NCBI GenBank assembly: GCA_016124275.1
Contig: WGOA01000006.1
Coordinates: forward strand, 16,194 to 80,193
Origin: Bacteroidota bacterium
Lineage (GTDB): Bacteria; Bacteroidota; Bacteroidia; Chitinophagales; BACL12
Direction: 5' to 3'
DNA: 64,000 nt
This document shows, in pieces, positions 1 through 8,084 of the stretch; the stretch's first letter is position 1; every line of letters begins with the position of its first letter. The position numbers and the translations under genes were made by a program. Under the pieces are notes generated by a model that had not been told where the DNA came from, made no database searches, and worked only from the letters and a program-made list of their open reading frames with translations.

Positions 1-995
1 CTGCGGTGGAAATTATCACCGCTGCGTCCATCGGCCTGATGGTCTGGTATGCGGGCTACAACGCTATCAGCCAAGAAGCCTCCATCGGAAACATCTTTGG
101 CTTTATTTTATTCCTCAACATGTTGTTCCGTCCGCTGCGCATGTTGGCCGATAAATTCAACACGCTGCAAATGGGCATCGTCTCGGCTGATCGTATTTTT
201 GGTGTTCTCGAAAAGTCGGCTCGCACGCCCGACAACGGCAAAAAAACCGCCGACCACCTAAGCGGCGAAATCAACTTTGACCAGGTATGGTTCGCCTACA
301 AAGATGAAGAATGGGTATTAAAAGATCTTAGCTTTAATCTACCCGCCGGCAAAACACTGGCACTGGTCGGTGCCACCGGGGCAGGCAAATCATCGGTCAT
401 TAACCTGCTCAACCGCTTCTACGAAATCAACAAAGGGACCATCCGCATAGACGGCACCGACATCAGGGATTTTACGCTGGAATCGCTGCGCGCCAACATT
501 GGTGTGGTGCTGCAGGATGTGTTTCTCTTCTCCGGCACCATCACCGAAAACATTACGCTGCGCAACCCGGACATCCCCTTCGCACAGGTAGAAAAAGCCG
601 CCAGAATGGTTGGCGCGCACACCTTTATCGAAAACCTTCCGGGTGGCTACGACTACAACGTCATGGAGCGCGGCGCTACGCTTTCCATGGGCCAGCGGCA
701 GCTGATCTCGTTCATCCGTACTTTAGTCTATGATCCCCGCATCCTTGTTCTGGATGAGGCCACCTCATCCATTGATACAGAGAGCGAACAAATGATAGAA
801 AACGCCATTGAAACGCTGGTCTCCAACCGCACCTCCATCGTAATCGCGCACCGACTGAGCACGGTGCGCAAAGCCGACCGCATTATGGTTCTGGAGAAGG
901 GCGTGGTGGTAGAGTCCGGCACCCATGAAGAACTGCTGCTCGCCGATGGCCACTACCGCAAATTGCACGACATGCAGTTTGCCGAGGCGGGGTAA
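1..995 (+). CDS. ABC transporter, permease end plus ATP-binding domain (5' truncated by window)
   Basis: The reading frame is open to the first base of the window, so this is the C-terminal part of a longer protein; the GTG at base 6 is only the first start-like codon. The first ~60 residues match the end of an ABC transmembrane domain (hydrophobic, then the FRPLRMLADKFNTLQ-type coupling region). The nucleotide-binding domain follows: Walker A GATGAGKSS near residue 122, signature LSMGQRQL near 229, Walker B ILVLDEATSSID near 249 and the switch histidine in IVIAHRLSTV. This is the half-transporter exporter architecture (MsbA/multidrug type). The substrate cannot be told from this fragment. 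Confidence 0.93.
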   Translation, partial: AVEIITAASIGLMVWYAGYNAISQEASIGNIFGFILFLNMLFRPLRMLADKFNTLQMGIVSADRIFGVLEKSARTPDNGKKTADHLSGEINFDQVWFAYKDEEWVLKDLSFNLPAGKTLALVGATGAGKSSVINLLNRFYEINKGTIRIDGTDIRDFTLESLRANIGVVLQDVFLFSGTITENITLRNPDIPFAQVEKAARMVGAHTFIENLPGGYDYNVMERGATLSMGQRQLISFIRTLVYDPRILVLDEATSSIDTESEQMIENAIETLVSNRTSIVIAHRLSTVRKADRIMVLEKGVVVESGTHEELLLADGHYRKLHDMQFAEAG

Positions 996-1015
996 TTTCT
1001 ATAAGGACTGTAAAG

Positions 1016-1618
1016 ATGTCGGATAAAAATCTATACATAATTGCAGGATGCAATGGTGCTGGAAAGACAACCGCGTCATTTACCATTCTCCCGGAGATTA
1101 TCCACTGCAGGGAGTTTGTCAATGCCGACGAAATAGCAAAGGGCTTATCCCCTTTTCAACCGGAAACAGTAGCCTTTCAGGCTGGCCGAATCATGCTGAA
1201 TAGGATCAACGAACTGTTAGCAGAAGTCCAGAGTTTTGCCTTTGAAACCACCCTTTCCACATTAAGTTACCGGAGTAAAGTACAGGAGGCGAAAGAGAAA
1301 AACTACACTGTTACGCTCTTGTTCTTTTGGTTGAAGAATGTTGAACTGGCAAAAAAACGGGTAAGCATAAGAGTTGCGGAAGGTGGGCATAACATAGAAC
1401 CTGATATCATTGAACGAAGATACTACAGAGGAATAAATAATTTGTTTGATATTTATCTACCCATTGTTGACGGAGCATTGATTTTTGATAATTCTAACGG
1501 AAATCACGAACTTCTGGCCGAGAAAACAATTGATGGATTGTGGAATATTGCCAATGAAATTAAGTTTAAGGAGTTAAAAAAGTACCATGACAACCGTCGA
1601 AGAACAAATCGAACTTAG
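1016..1618 (+). CDS. Zeta-toxin-like P-loop ATPase/kinase
   Basis: A 200-aa P-loop protein with Walker A GCNGAGKTT at residues ~11-19, then FVNADEIAKGLSPF and FAFETTLST, the pattern of the zeta toxin / predicted ABC-type ATPase family (COG4185). Relatives phosphorylate UDP-sugars or unknown small substrates; activity here is inferred only from family membership. The gene starts 20 bp after the ABC transporter but has lower GC and more AT-rich codons than its neighbours, suggesting separate acquisition. Its 3' end overlaps a 50-codon ORF, a layout expected of a toxin-antitoxin-like pair, although no epsilon-type antitoxin is recognisable. Confidence 0.8.
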   Translation: MSDKNLYIIAGCNGAGKTTASFTILPEIIHCREFVNADEIAKGLSPFQPETVAFQAGRIMLNRINELLAEVQSFAFETTLSTLSYRSKVQEAKEKNYTVTLLFFWLKNVELAKKRVSIRVAEGGHNIEPDIIERRYYRGINNLFDIYLPIVDGALIFDNSNGNHELLAEKTIDGLWNIANEIKFKELKKYHDNRRRTNRT

Positions 1619-1739
1619 AAAAAAGATCATGTTGGGTCTAGAAATAGCCTACAAACGCCTAATTGAGTTTAAAAAACATAAGAATTCTTACCTCGTCGTC
1701 ATGCAAGGCGAAGAGATCGTATTGATTAAACCTAAATAA
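1587..1739 (+). CDS. Small 50-aa protein overlapping the zeta-like gene
   Basis: This ORF is too short for the supplied track. It begins at ATG inside the last 32 bases of the zeta-like gene, in another frame, and encodes 50 residues ending GEEIVLIKPK before TAA. The sequence is charged, with a helical N-terminal half (EEQIELRKKIMLGLEIAYKR) and a short beta-prone end. No family is recognised. Overlap with the P-loop gene suggests translational coupling and a functional link such as an antitoxin or accessory subunit; this is inference from arrangement. Confidence 0.6.
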   Translation: MTTVEEQIELRKKIMLGLEIAYKRLIEFKKHKNSYLVVMQGEEIVLIKPK

Positions 1740-1804
1740 GGTTCGACTGTTTTGTACTCAAGCATTAGAGCGGCCGATAGCTGGACCCGGAATCTATAAC
1801 CAGA

Positions 1805-3106
1805 TCAAGCCGTCACTGCCCCGCGCTGCTCAATAGGCACATAAGCCCGTGAAACAGCGCCTGTGTACAACTGGCGCGGACGGCCGATGGGCTGCTTGTC
1901 AGCGCGCATTTCGCGCCACTGGGCAATCCAGCCGGGCAAGCGACCCAGGGCAAACAACACGGTGAACATTTCGGTGGGGAAACCGATGGCGCGGTAAATG
2001 ATGCCCGAATAGAAGTCTACGTTGGGGTATAACTTCCGCTCTACAAAGTAGGGGTCATTCAGTGCAGCTTCTTCCAGCTTCTTGGCAATGTCCAGTACGG
2101 GATCGTGGATGCCCAACTTAGTAAGCACCTGATCGCAGGCTTTTTTGATGATGGTAGCGCGGGGGTCAAAGTTCTTGTACACCCGGTGGCCGAAGCCCAT
2201 CAGGCGGAAGGGGTCGTTCTTGTCTTTGGCTTTGTCCAACCACTTTTCGGTGTTGCCCCCATCGTTGCGAATGGCCTCCAGCATTTCAATGACCTCCTGG
2301 TTGGCACCGCCGTGGAGCGGCCCCCACAAAGCAGCAATGCCGGCAGAAATGCTGGTGTACAGGTTGGCATGCGACGAGCCAACGATGCGCACGGTGGATG
2401 TGGAGCAGTTCTGTTCGTGGTCAGCGTGTAGAATCAGGAGCTTGTCCATGGCATCCACAATAACCGGATCAATTTCGTAGTCTTCCGTCACATGCTTAAA
2501 CGTCATGTTCAGGAAATTCGAAACATAATCCAAGTTATTGTTGGGGTAAATCTTGGGATGCCCCGCCGACTTCTTGTAAATCATGGCGCAAATGGTTGGC
2601 ATTTTAGCCAACATGCGCCGGATGGTGTGCAATTGCTGCTCCGGGGTGCGGTTCGGGTTGAGCGACTCCGGATAAAAAGAAGACAAAGAGGACACCATGG
2701 CCACCAATTGCCCCATCGGGTGCGAGCCTGTTGGGTAGGCGGCAAAGATGTTGCTCATGTCTTCATTGACCAGAGTCTGGTGGCGAATGTCTTCGTCCCA
2801 GGTGGCCAGTTGTTCTTTCGTGGGAAGTTCCCCGTGGACGAGCAGGTAACAAACCTCAATAAAAGAGGATTTCTCTGCCAGGTCTTCAATGGAATACCCG
2901 CGATGCCGCAAAATGCCTTTTTCACCGTTCAAAAAGGTGATGGAGCTGGTGGTTGAACCGGTGTTCTTGTACCCGATGTCCAGTGTGATCAAACCGCTTT
3001 GATCGCGCAAGTCGGAGATGTCCAGGGCGCGTTCCCCTTCCGTGCCAATGATAACCGGCAATTCATACACTTCTTCGCCGATCTTGAGAATTGCCATTTC
3101 TGCCAT
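1805..3106 (-). CDS. gltA: Citrate synthase
   Basis: A 433-aa protein of the usual length for bacterial hexameric-type citrate synthase, condensing acetyl-CoA and oxaloacetate in the cytoplasm as the entry step of the TCA cycle. Catalytic signatures are visible: the histidine in HADHEQNCS, the histidine in [13 protein letters not shown], and the aspartate in NVDFYSG. The oxaloacetate/CoA region GPLHGGANQ is also present. It is a single-gene unit here, convergent with the small 50-aa gene and preceded by a TAnnTTTG promoter-like element about 38 nt before ATG. No oddities seen. Confidence 0.98.
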   Translation of the reverse strand: MAEMAILKIGEEVYELPVIIGTEGERALDISDLRDQSGLITLDIGYKNTGSTTSSITFLNGEKGILRHRGYSIEDLAEKSSFIEVCYLLVHGELPTKEQLATWDEDIRHQTLVNEDMSNIFAAYPTGSHPMGQLVAMVSSLSSFYPESLNPNRTPEQQLHTIRRMLAKMPTICAMIYKKSAGHPKIYPNNNLDYVSNFLNMTFKHVTEDYEIDPVIVDAMDKLLILHADHEQNCSTSTVRIVGSSHANLYTSISAGIAALWGPLHGGANQEVIEMLEAIRNDGGNTEKWLDKAKDKNDPFRLMGFGHRVYKNFDPRATIIKKACDQVLTKLGIHDPVLDIAKKLEEAALNDPYFVERKLYPNVDFYSGIIYRAIGFPTEMFTVLFALGRLPGWIAQWREMRADKQPIGRPRQLYTGAVSRAYVPIEQRGAVTA

Positions 3107-3143
3107 GCTGGGAGGGGAGGGTTAATCGTTTGGGAGTTGCCGT

Positions 3144-3151
3144 CAAAATTA
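3144..3151 (-). promoter_or_regulatory. Bacteroidota -7 element for gltA
   Basis: On the minus strand the sequence reads TAATTTTG, an exact match to the Bacteroidota TAnnTTTG -7 box, located about 38 nt upstream of the citrate synthase ATG. A clear -33 TTG is not evident. Confidence 0.5.
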
Positions 3152-3214
3152 ACAAACAAAGCGGCATAAAGCAGCCCGGCTATTCGACCTAAATGCTTAA
3201 AAATTAGCGGTTTT

Positions 3215-3433
3215 TCAGTCTTGGTGGCGAATTACGTAGTAAAATATATAACCCAAAAACGGCACAATCACCACAATCATCAGCCCAATGAGTGAGCCGT
3301 ACTCCGAGTCGTCAAAAAAGTAGGTGGAAATGGGCTTCCGGAAGACCCAAAAGACTCCGGCAAGAACCCCCAGGGCCAACAGGACGGTCACCGTCTGCAA
3401 GCAACCTGCTAATTTCCGCTTTGCAATGGCCAT
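3215..3433 (-). CDS. Small two-TM membrane protein
   Basis: The track ORF extends to 3568, but its first 45 residues are low-complexity and overlap the divergent TonB-like gene. I start at the ATG of MAIAKRKLAGCLQ, giving 72 aa. Two hydrophobic helices are visible (TVTVLLALGVLAGVFWVF and LIGLMIVVIVPFLGYIFYYVI), separated by a short acidic loop containing DDSEYG. No function is recognised. It sits alone between gltA and a divergent gene. Confidence 0.65.
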   Translation of the reverse strand: MAIAKRKLAGCLQTVTVLLALGVLAGVFWVFRKPISTYFFDDSEYGSLIGLMIVVIVPFLGYIFYYVIRHQD

Positions 3434-3537
3434 ACGGTATGGCGGTATCTCCTCCCGCTCCCGGCTCAAAGTAGGGCAAAGCGGCGGAGTTGCCAAACCC
3501 TTGACCCTGAGCTGACCATTGCATGCCCCCTCCCCCC

Positions 3538-3545
3538 TACCTTTA
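3538..3545 (+). promoter_or_regulatory. -7-like element close to start codon
   Basis: TACCTTTA (one mismatch to TAnnTTTG) lies only 6 nt before the ATG of the TonB-C-like gene, with a TTG 16 nt further upstream. This implies a very short or absent 5' UTR. Confidence 0.4.
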
Positions 3546-3551
3546 CCACCC

Positions 3552-4121
3552 ATGCGAGCACTTTCCACGCTGGCGTTCCTCCTCCTTGTCGCTGCTGCAA
3601 GCAGGGCCCAATTCTACATAACGCCCCCCAAGGGCGAACTGGCCTATGTGGTTGACGGCGTCCAAATCGGCGATCAGGCCATGGTTTTTGATCGCGAACC
3701 CGCGTTCCCCGGCGGGCGATTCGAACTGTTCCGCTATCTGGAAGCCAATGTAACGGCCAGCGGCCCGTCGGCCCAGGAAGCCGCGTTGGCCGGCGAAGCG
3801 CTGCTTTCTTTCAAGCTGGACGCTGCCGGCCGGGTCAGCAAACCCGAAATGCTGCGGACCAACACACCAAGCCTGGAGTTTGCTTTTTTGCGCGCTGTGG
3901 AAAACATGCCGGACTGGGAACCGGCCATCCTGGAAGGCGTAGAGACCGCCATAACCGTGTACCTGCCTTTGGGTTTTCGAACCAACGGCAGCTTGCTCAT
4001 CTTTGATGAGAGCACCAACAAAGCCGTAATGGGCCGCGAACCCGCCAATTGGTGGTTCAAAGCCGTGCTTTTGGTGGGCGCCGTAGCGGTTTTTGCCGGG
4101 CTGTTTTTTGGGTTGCAATAA
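3552..4121 (+). CDS. Secreted/anchored protein with TonB C-terminal-like domain
   Basis: ATG at 3552 is chosen because it begins a clean signal peptide (MRALSTLAFLLLVAAASRAQ); the track start is 11 codons earlier. Residues ~75-145 (LLSFKLDAAGRVSKPEMLR ... VENMPDWEPAILEGVE ... YLPLGF) match the TonB/energy-transducer C-terminal fold, in which a conserved MP.W.PA turn precedes the last strand. Unlike TonB, which has an N-terminal membrane anchor, this protein has an export signal first and a hydrophobic helix at the C-terminus (AVLLVGAVAVFAGLFFGL). The role is unknown. It converges tail to tail with the next gene. Confidence 0.7.
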   Translation: MRALSTLAFLLLVAAASRAQFYITPPKGELAYVVDGVQIGDQAMVFDREPAFPGGRFELFRYLEANVTASGPSAQEAALAGEALLSFKLDAAGRVSKPEMLRTNTPSLEFAFLRAVENMPDWEPAILEGVETAITVYLPLGFRTNGSLLIFDESTNKAVMGREPANWWFKAVLLVGAVAVFAGLFFGLQ

Positions 4122-4134
4122 AGGGAACGCAAAC

Positions 4135-5508
4135 TCAGTCCGCTTTGTACGTCATTTTGCCCACGCTGATGAGCATGCGTTTGCCCAGCGGACCCTTGCG
4201 GCCTTTTTCACTGCCTTTGACAAACGAGTCGAAGTACATTTTGGCGTAAAACGCGGCGTATGGGGCGCAATCGCGGTGCGTCATTTTGCGCGACACCCGC
4301 CGCAAGCGAACCGACTCGCTGCCCAGGTCGCGCATAGCGTTGTAGGCCACTTGCGCGTTTCGCGGGTCAACCTGCTCGTCCGCGTCGCAGTAACAGAGCA
4401 TCATGGGCCGCTCCGGAGCCCATTGCGTCAGGGAGTTTTCGCGCATGGCCAGGCGCATGGGAAAATTGGGGTCGTCCTGGTAGGCCTGAAGCACCTCCGG
4501 GCGAATGATTTCGGCGGGCACCGCCGGCATAACCCTGCCCAGTTCGCGCAGCGAAAAGTCGTCCCGGTCCAAAATGCTGACCACGGTTTCGGCGTACTCC
4601 GGCACCAGAGCATCGCGCAGGTCGGGGTACATGCCATAGACTTCGTTCATGCCCCAGAGCAGAAAGGCAAAGTAACCGGGTCGGGAATACTCCCGGAACA
4701 TGCTCTCCGCCTGAACCCCTTCCATATCATAGGCTCCTGAAAGCGGCGCAGAAGCGGTCAGCGAAAACTCCCCGGCAAAGTGCGTCTCTATCCACTTGTG
4801 GGTGGCCATGGCGGCGTGCCCTCCTTGAGAATAGCCGCTTAAAAAGAGCTGTCCGCTGGTGCTCACGCCCAGTTTTCGGTTCAACGCGCGAACGGCCCGC
4901 AACATGTCAATGGTAGCCATGGCCTCTGTGGCGGCGTGTTGGTACAAGTGGCGGCCCTGGTCAGTGCCCAGTCCAATATAGTCCGGCATCAGGGCGGCGT
5001 ATCCATCCGCAGCCAGCGCCGTGGTAATGATGGCCTCGCTTTTCAGTTCAACCTCCGTCCTGCGGTCAGAACGCGAACCGTGGTTAAACGAAACCAGGGG
5101 AAGGGCGTTTCGCTGCTCCAGCGGAAAATAGTACAATCCGCTGGCCTGAATGCGGCTTCCATCGTACCAGGAAGTCCAGTAAAGCACTTCATATACTTCC
5201 ACACTGTATCTAACCTTTGAAATGGCCTTGGGAACCTTGTTGGCCTTCCACAGCGAGTCCAGATGCGCTTTGGAATAGACCGCCACCCGTTGCGCCTCTA
5301 TCAAGGTATTGGTATCGGAAGAGGCCAGGCTGCGGTCGGTAGCCCCTTGGTACGGCTGGCCTTCAAGTCGAAGGGCGATCAACGCCAGGAGCGCCATCAG
5401 CGCGACCTTCTGGCCGCAGTGCGCGCGCCAGCTTGAGCCGCAGCGCGTGTGCCAGCTTGAGCAGTTACGCGCGACCGGCTGAGTTGGTTTGGTTTCGGGA
5501 TGAGGCAT
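4135..5508 (-). CDS. Secreted alpha/beta hydrolase (lipase-like)
   Basis: A 457-aa alpha/beta hydrolase. The oxyanion-region VSFNHGS, nucleophile elbow GYSQGG, acidic residue in DADEQVDP and catalytic histidine in MTHRDCAP are visible in order, forming a complete Ser-Asp-His triad. The segment MALLALIALRLEGQ (from 5397) looks like a signal peptide core, and the positive charges lie in the residues before it, so the true start could be 5508 or a site nearer 5397. The architecture resembles secretory lipases that act on esters outside the cell; the substrate is unknown. Confidence 0.82.
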   Translation of the reverse strand: MPHPETKPTQPVARNCSSWHTRCGSSWRAHCGQKVALMALLALIALRLEGQPYQGATDRSLASSDTNTLIEAQRVAVYSKAHLDSLWKANKVPKAISKVRYSVEVYEVLYWTSWYDGSRIQASGLYYFPLEQRNALPLVSFNHGSRSDRRTEVELKSEAIITTALAADGYAALMPDYIGLGTDQGRHLYQHAATEAMATIDMLRAVRALNRKLGVSTSGQLFLSGYSQGGHAAMATHKWIETHFAGEFSLTASAPLSGAYDMEGVQAESMFREYSRPGYFAFLLWGMNEVYGMYPDLRDALVPEYAETVVSILDRDDFSLRELGRVMPAVPAEIIRPEVLQAYQDDPNFPMRLAMRENSLTQWAPERPMMLCYCDADEQVDPRNAQVAYNAMRDLGSESVRLRRVSRKMTHRDCAPYAAFYAKMYFDSFVKGSEKGRKGPLGKRMLISVGKMTYKAD

Positions 5509-5556
5509 CGGAGAAGAGAGGAAGAGTAACGATGAAGAAAAAACCGGGCCTTAGCG

Positions 5557-5604
5557 TTTGCCGTAAAGCTTGCCGTAAAGTTTGCCGTAGAGTTCGCCAA
5601 AGAG
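5557..5604. repeat. Four tandem 12-bp units (TTTGCCGTAAAG-like)
   Basis: Four head-to-tail 12-mers are visible: TTTGCCGTAAAG, CTTGCCGTAAAG, TTTGCCGTAGAG and TTCGCCAAAGAG. They lie immediately downstream of the BtpA-family stop codon. The unit length keeps every frame open on the minus strand, so stop-codon readthrough would add a repetitive tail. Confidence 0.75.
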
Positions 5605-5605
5605 C

Positions 5606-6454
5606 TTAGCGCGCCCGCTGCGCTTCGCGAACCATGGCCTCCACCCGAGCAGGGTCGGGCGCTGCCGCCCAATGACCGCCTTGCTTGAGGCTGGAACCCA
5701 CGATCCAGGCATCGGCGCTGCGGTAGGCCGCTGCGTTTTCCGGACAGATGCCCGAACCGATCACCACCGGAAGCGGGCATGCCGCGCGCACCTGGTCCAA
5801 GGCAGCCGGGTCGGCTGCATGGCCCGTGGAAGCCCCGGTTAAAATGACCGCCGCTGCCCCGGCAAAAGTGGCTTCGCGGGCCCAATCGGCCAGGCTCAGG
5901 TCGGCCGATCCGGCATGGCTGGCGTGCTTTTTCCGCAAGTCCGTCCAGATGGCCACCTGACTTGCGCCAATGTGGCGGCGATAGCGCAGCAGTTCGCCGG
6001 CATCGGCGTCCATCCAGCCTTCGTCGGCCAAATGCCCAAAGACAAAAGCCTCCGCGCGGATAAAATCCAGCCCGCAGGCCAAGGCCACGGCCAGAGCTTC
6101 TCGGTTGGCACCCGCCAGAATCTGCACCCCGATGGGCAGCGCAGGGGCTTCGGCGCGCACGGCGGCGGCGGCCAGGGTCATGGCGGCTGTGATCTCCGGG
6201 CCCACACTTCGGCGCAAGTAGGGCCGGTCGTGCATATTCTCCAGCAAAAGCGCATCCACACCGGCGTCGCGGTAGAGGGCCGCTTCGCGAGCCGCCTGTT
6301 CCGCCAGCCGCGCAGGCAGGGAGGCTTGCTCCGCTGCCGTGCCCGAAGCAGCAAACGGTGTTCCCGGAAGCGCACCCAGATGGATCATGGCCACAAGCGC
6401 CGGACGGCTGGCCTTCAGGGCCGGAAAGTTGGGGGGTAAGGCAGCGGTGTTCAT
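5606..6454 (-). CDS. BtpA/SgcQ family TIM-barrel protein
   Basis: A 282-aa protein with BtpA-family signatures MIHLGALPGTP near the N-terminus, DALLLENMHDRPY around residue 70 and IGSGICPEN near the end, typical of this (beta/alpha)8-barrel group. BtpA was linked to photosystem I accumulation in cyanobacteria, and SgcQ is encoded in sugar-metabolism gene sets; the reaction is not established. A very good Bacteroidota promoter lies just upstream. The composition is alanine- and GC-rich, like the core genes in this window. Confidence 0.85.
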   Translation of the reverse strand: MNTAALPPNFPALKASRPALVAMIHLGALPGTPFAASGTAAEQASLPARLAEQAAREAALYRDAGVDALLLENMHDRPYLRRSVGPEITAAMTLAAAAVRAEAPALPIGVQILAGANREALAVALACGLDFIRAEAFVFGHLADEGWMDADAGELLRYRRHIGASQVAIWTDLRKKHASHAGSADLSLADWAREATFAGAAAVILTGASTGHAADPAALDQVRAACPLPVVIGSGICPENAAAYRSADAWIVGSSLKQGGHWAAAPDPARVEAMVREAQRAR

Positions 6455-6464
6455 GCGTGTGGCA

Positions 6465-6472
6465 CAAAGATA
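6465..6472 (-). promoter_or_regulatory. -7 element of the btpA-like gene
   Basis: TATCTTTG on the minus strand is a perfect TAnnTTTG match. It ends about 10 nt before the ATG, and a TTTTGG sequence 16 nt upstream is a plausible -33 partner. The mRNA would be nearly leaderless. Confidence 0.6.
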
Positions 6473-6685
6473 CCGGTCTGCTTTTGACCAAAATGCCGGG
6501 CAGAATCACAGGAGCCTTTCGCCCTAAAAACGGGGCTGAAGCAGAACTGAATCAGCCAAACGGCGCTGGTCACAAAGGCTTGCGCTCTGTCAGCACCTTC
6601 GGCGGCCAAAACAGAAACGCACGCGGCAAGCCCTCGTTGCATAGAAGGAAGGGCCGGTGATCCACCCGCCGACCCGCTCCTGGCC

Positions 6686-7360
6686 ATGAAATTGATTCAA
6701 CAAATCTGGGCGACTGCAGCAGCCATCGCCTTGACCGTGCCGCTCTGCGCACAACAGAACGCCCAACACAAGACGCCACAGGCTGACCACGCAGGACCGG
6801 CACACGCTTCAACCACGCAGGCAACAGGCGCGCCAACATGGTCTGAAGAACGGCCCGCGGCCCCCGTGCCCGACCCCATGATGCCCCGGCATGCTGTCTA
6901 TGTAGAACTGGCCGGCAACAGCGGCGACCGCCTTTCGCTGAACTACGAACTGGCCATTTGGCGCCAGGAGAAGGTCACGTTTACCGCCCGAACGGGGGTG
7001 TTTTACTTCCAACAGCAGGACGTTACGCCGCTTAAGGTTCAGCGCGATGCCGGCGACATGATCTTCGGCATTCACACCATTTACGCGGCAGACTCGAGGC
7101 ACCGCCTGGAAACCGGTTTGGCGGTGAACATTCGCTGGCAAAAACTCGAGGGAATTACCAATTACCTGTCGAGCAACCTTGTGACAGGCTCCATAGGTTA
7201 TCGTATGCTCCCAAAGGACGGCAGCGGCCTGATGCTTCGCGCCAACCTGATGCTGATCCACAACGCCGAATTCAACTGGCTGGAGTACTACATCGAAGGC
7301 CAGAAACGCTCCGTCAGCATCATGCCCTGGGCGGGCGTGAGCGTCGGGTATGCGTTTTAA
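6686..7360 (+). CDS. Predicted small outer-membrane beta-barrel protein
   Basis: A 224-aa protein with signal peptide MKLIQQIWATAAAIALTVPLCAQ, a low-complexity His/Ala/Thr-rich spacer (residues ~25-60) and then alternating amphipathic strands (VYVELAGNSGDRLSLNYELAIW, FTARTGVFYFQ, LETGLAVNIRWQ) ending in GVSVGYAF. The terminal aromatic residue and strand periodicity suggest an outer-membrane barrel of roughly eight strands. No named family is recognised. Confidence 0.7.
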   Translation: MKLIQQIWATAAAIALTVPLCAQQNAQHKTPQADHAGPAHASTTQATGAPTWSEERPAAPVPDPMMPRHAVYVELAGNSGDRLSLNYELAIWRQEKVTFTARTGVFYFQQQDVTPLKVQRDAGDMIFGIHTIYAADSRHRLETGLAVNIRWQKLEGITNYLSSNLVTGSIGYRMLPKDGSGLMLRANLMLIHNAEFNWLEYYIEGQKRSVSIMPWAGVSVGYAF

Positions 7361-7447
7361 CAGAATTTAACAAAAGAAAGCAGGGCAGAAACGTGGTGGC
7401 TTAATAGCAAGAGGCGAACTTCAACGCCTCACCAATCCCTATTTGCT

Positions 7448-7816
7448 ATGAGTTACCATGAAAAAGCAGCGAAACTGTACAAAATGATGGATGAAGGCCA
7501 AATGATGGAGGCCTTCGAAAAGTACTACCACCCGGACGTGGAGGTGGTGGAAGCCACCGGCGAAGTGCGCAAAGGCAAAGATGCCCAACGCCAGGCCCTG
7601 GTACAATGGGCCGGCTCGCTGAAAGAAATGCATGACGGCGGCGTGGGCTCCATCACCGCCAATGAGGCGGATGGCGTGACCACCGTAGAAAGCTGGATGG
7701 ATTGCACCTTCGCAGACGGCAACCGGATGAAGATGGAAGAAGTAGCCGTTCAGCGTTGGAAGGGCGATCAGATTGTCCACGAGCGTTTTTACTACAACAT
7801 GCCCGGCCAGGGTTAA
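7448..7816 (+). CDS. NTF2/SnoaL-like domain protein
   Basis: A 122-aa single-domain protein that starts with helices (EKAAKLYKMMDEGQMMEAFEKYY), followed by HPDVEVVEATGEVRKGKDA and beta strands ending in VQRWKGDQIVHERFYYN. This order is typical of the SnoaL-like/NTF2-like cone fold, used as small ligand-binding or isomerase scaffolds. The specific ligand is unknown. It is a monocistronic unit closed by a strong intrinsic terminator. Confidence 0.8.
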   Translation: MSYHEKAAKLYKMMDEGQMMEAFEKYYHPDVEVVEATGEVRKGKDAQRQALVQWAGSLKEMHDGGVGSITANEADGVTTVESWMDCTFADGNRMKMEEVAVQRWKGDQIVHERFYYNMPGQG

Positions 7817-7864
7817 CCTGGCGACCAGGCGGTTTACCGCAGGGTTCCGGGCGCTTTGCCCTGG

Positions 7865-7895
7865 AAAAAGCAGGCCTCAACAGGCCTGCTTTTTT
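7865..7895 (+). terminator. Intrinsic terminator after the NTF2-like gene
   Basis: A perfect stem AAAAAGCAGGCCT / AGGCCTGCTTTTT with loop CAAC, followed by a T-run, about 50 bp after the stop codon. Confidence 0.9.
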
Positions 7896-8030
7896 ATTAC
7901 AGAAAACTTGCACTAAAAAAAATTGGCCGAACTAACCCGTTGAAAATCAATTATTTGCACGATAAAAAAGCATCCCTGAATACCCTTAGCTATGGTTAGA
8001 GCGAAACATGTCATCCTCAAAATCCGATAC

Positions 8031-8043
8031 AATGGTCACCATT
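8031..8043. promoter_or_regulatory. 13-bp dyad upstream of the chaperone-usher-like operon
   Basis: AATGGTCACCATT is a perfect palindrome around a single central base, 41 bp before the chaperone ATG. Position and symmetry suit a regulator binding site, but no regulator is known. Confidence 0.35.
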
Positions 8044-8084
8044 AGGACATCTGCTTAAGACCAAAGACTGGATACCCGAGGAAC

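Noticed and set aside
5397-6509. 370-aa minus-strand ORF
   Set aside because: It overlaps the BtpA-family gene in another frame and is Gly/Arg/Ser-rich without family signatures; it is a GC-rich shadow.
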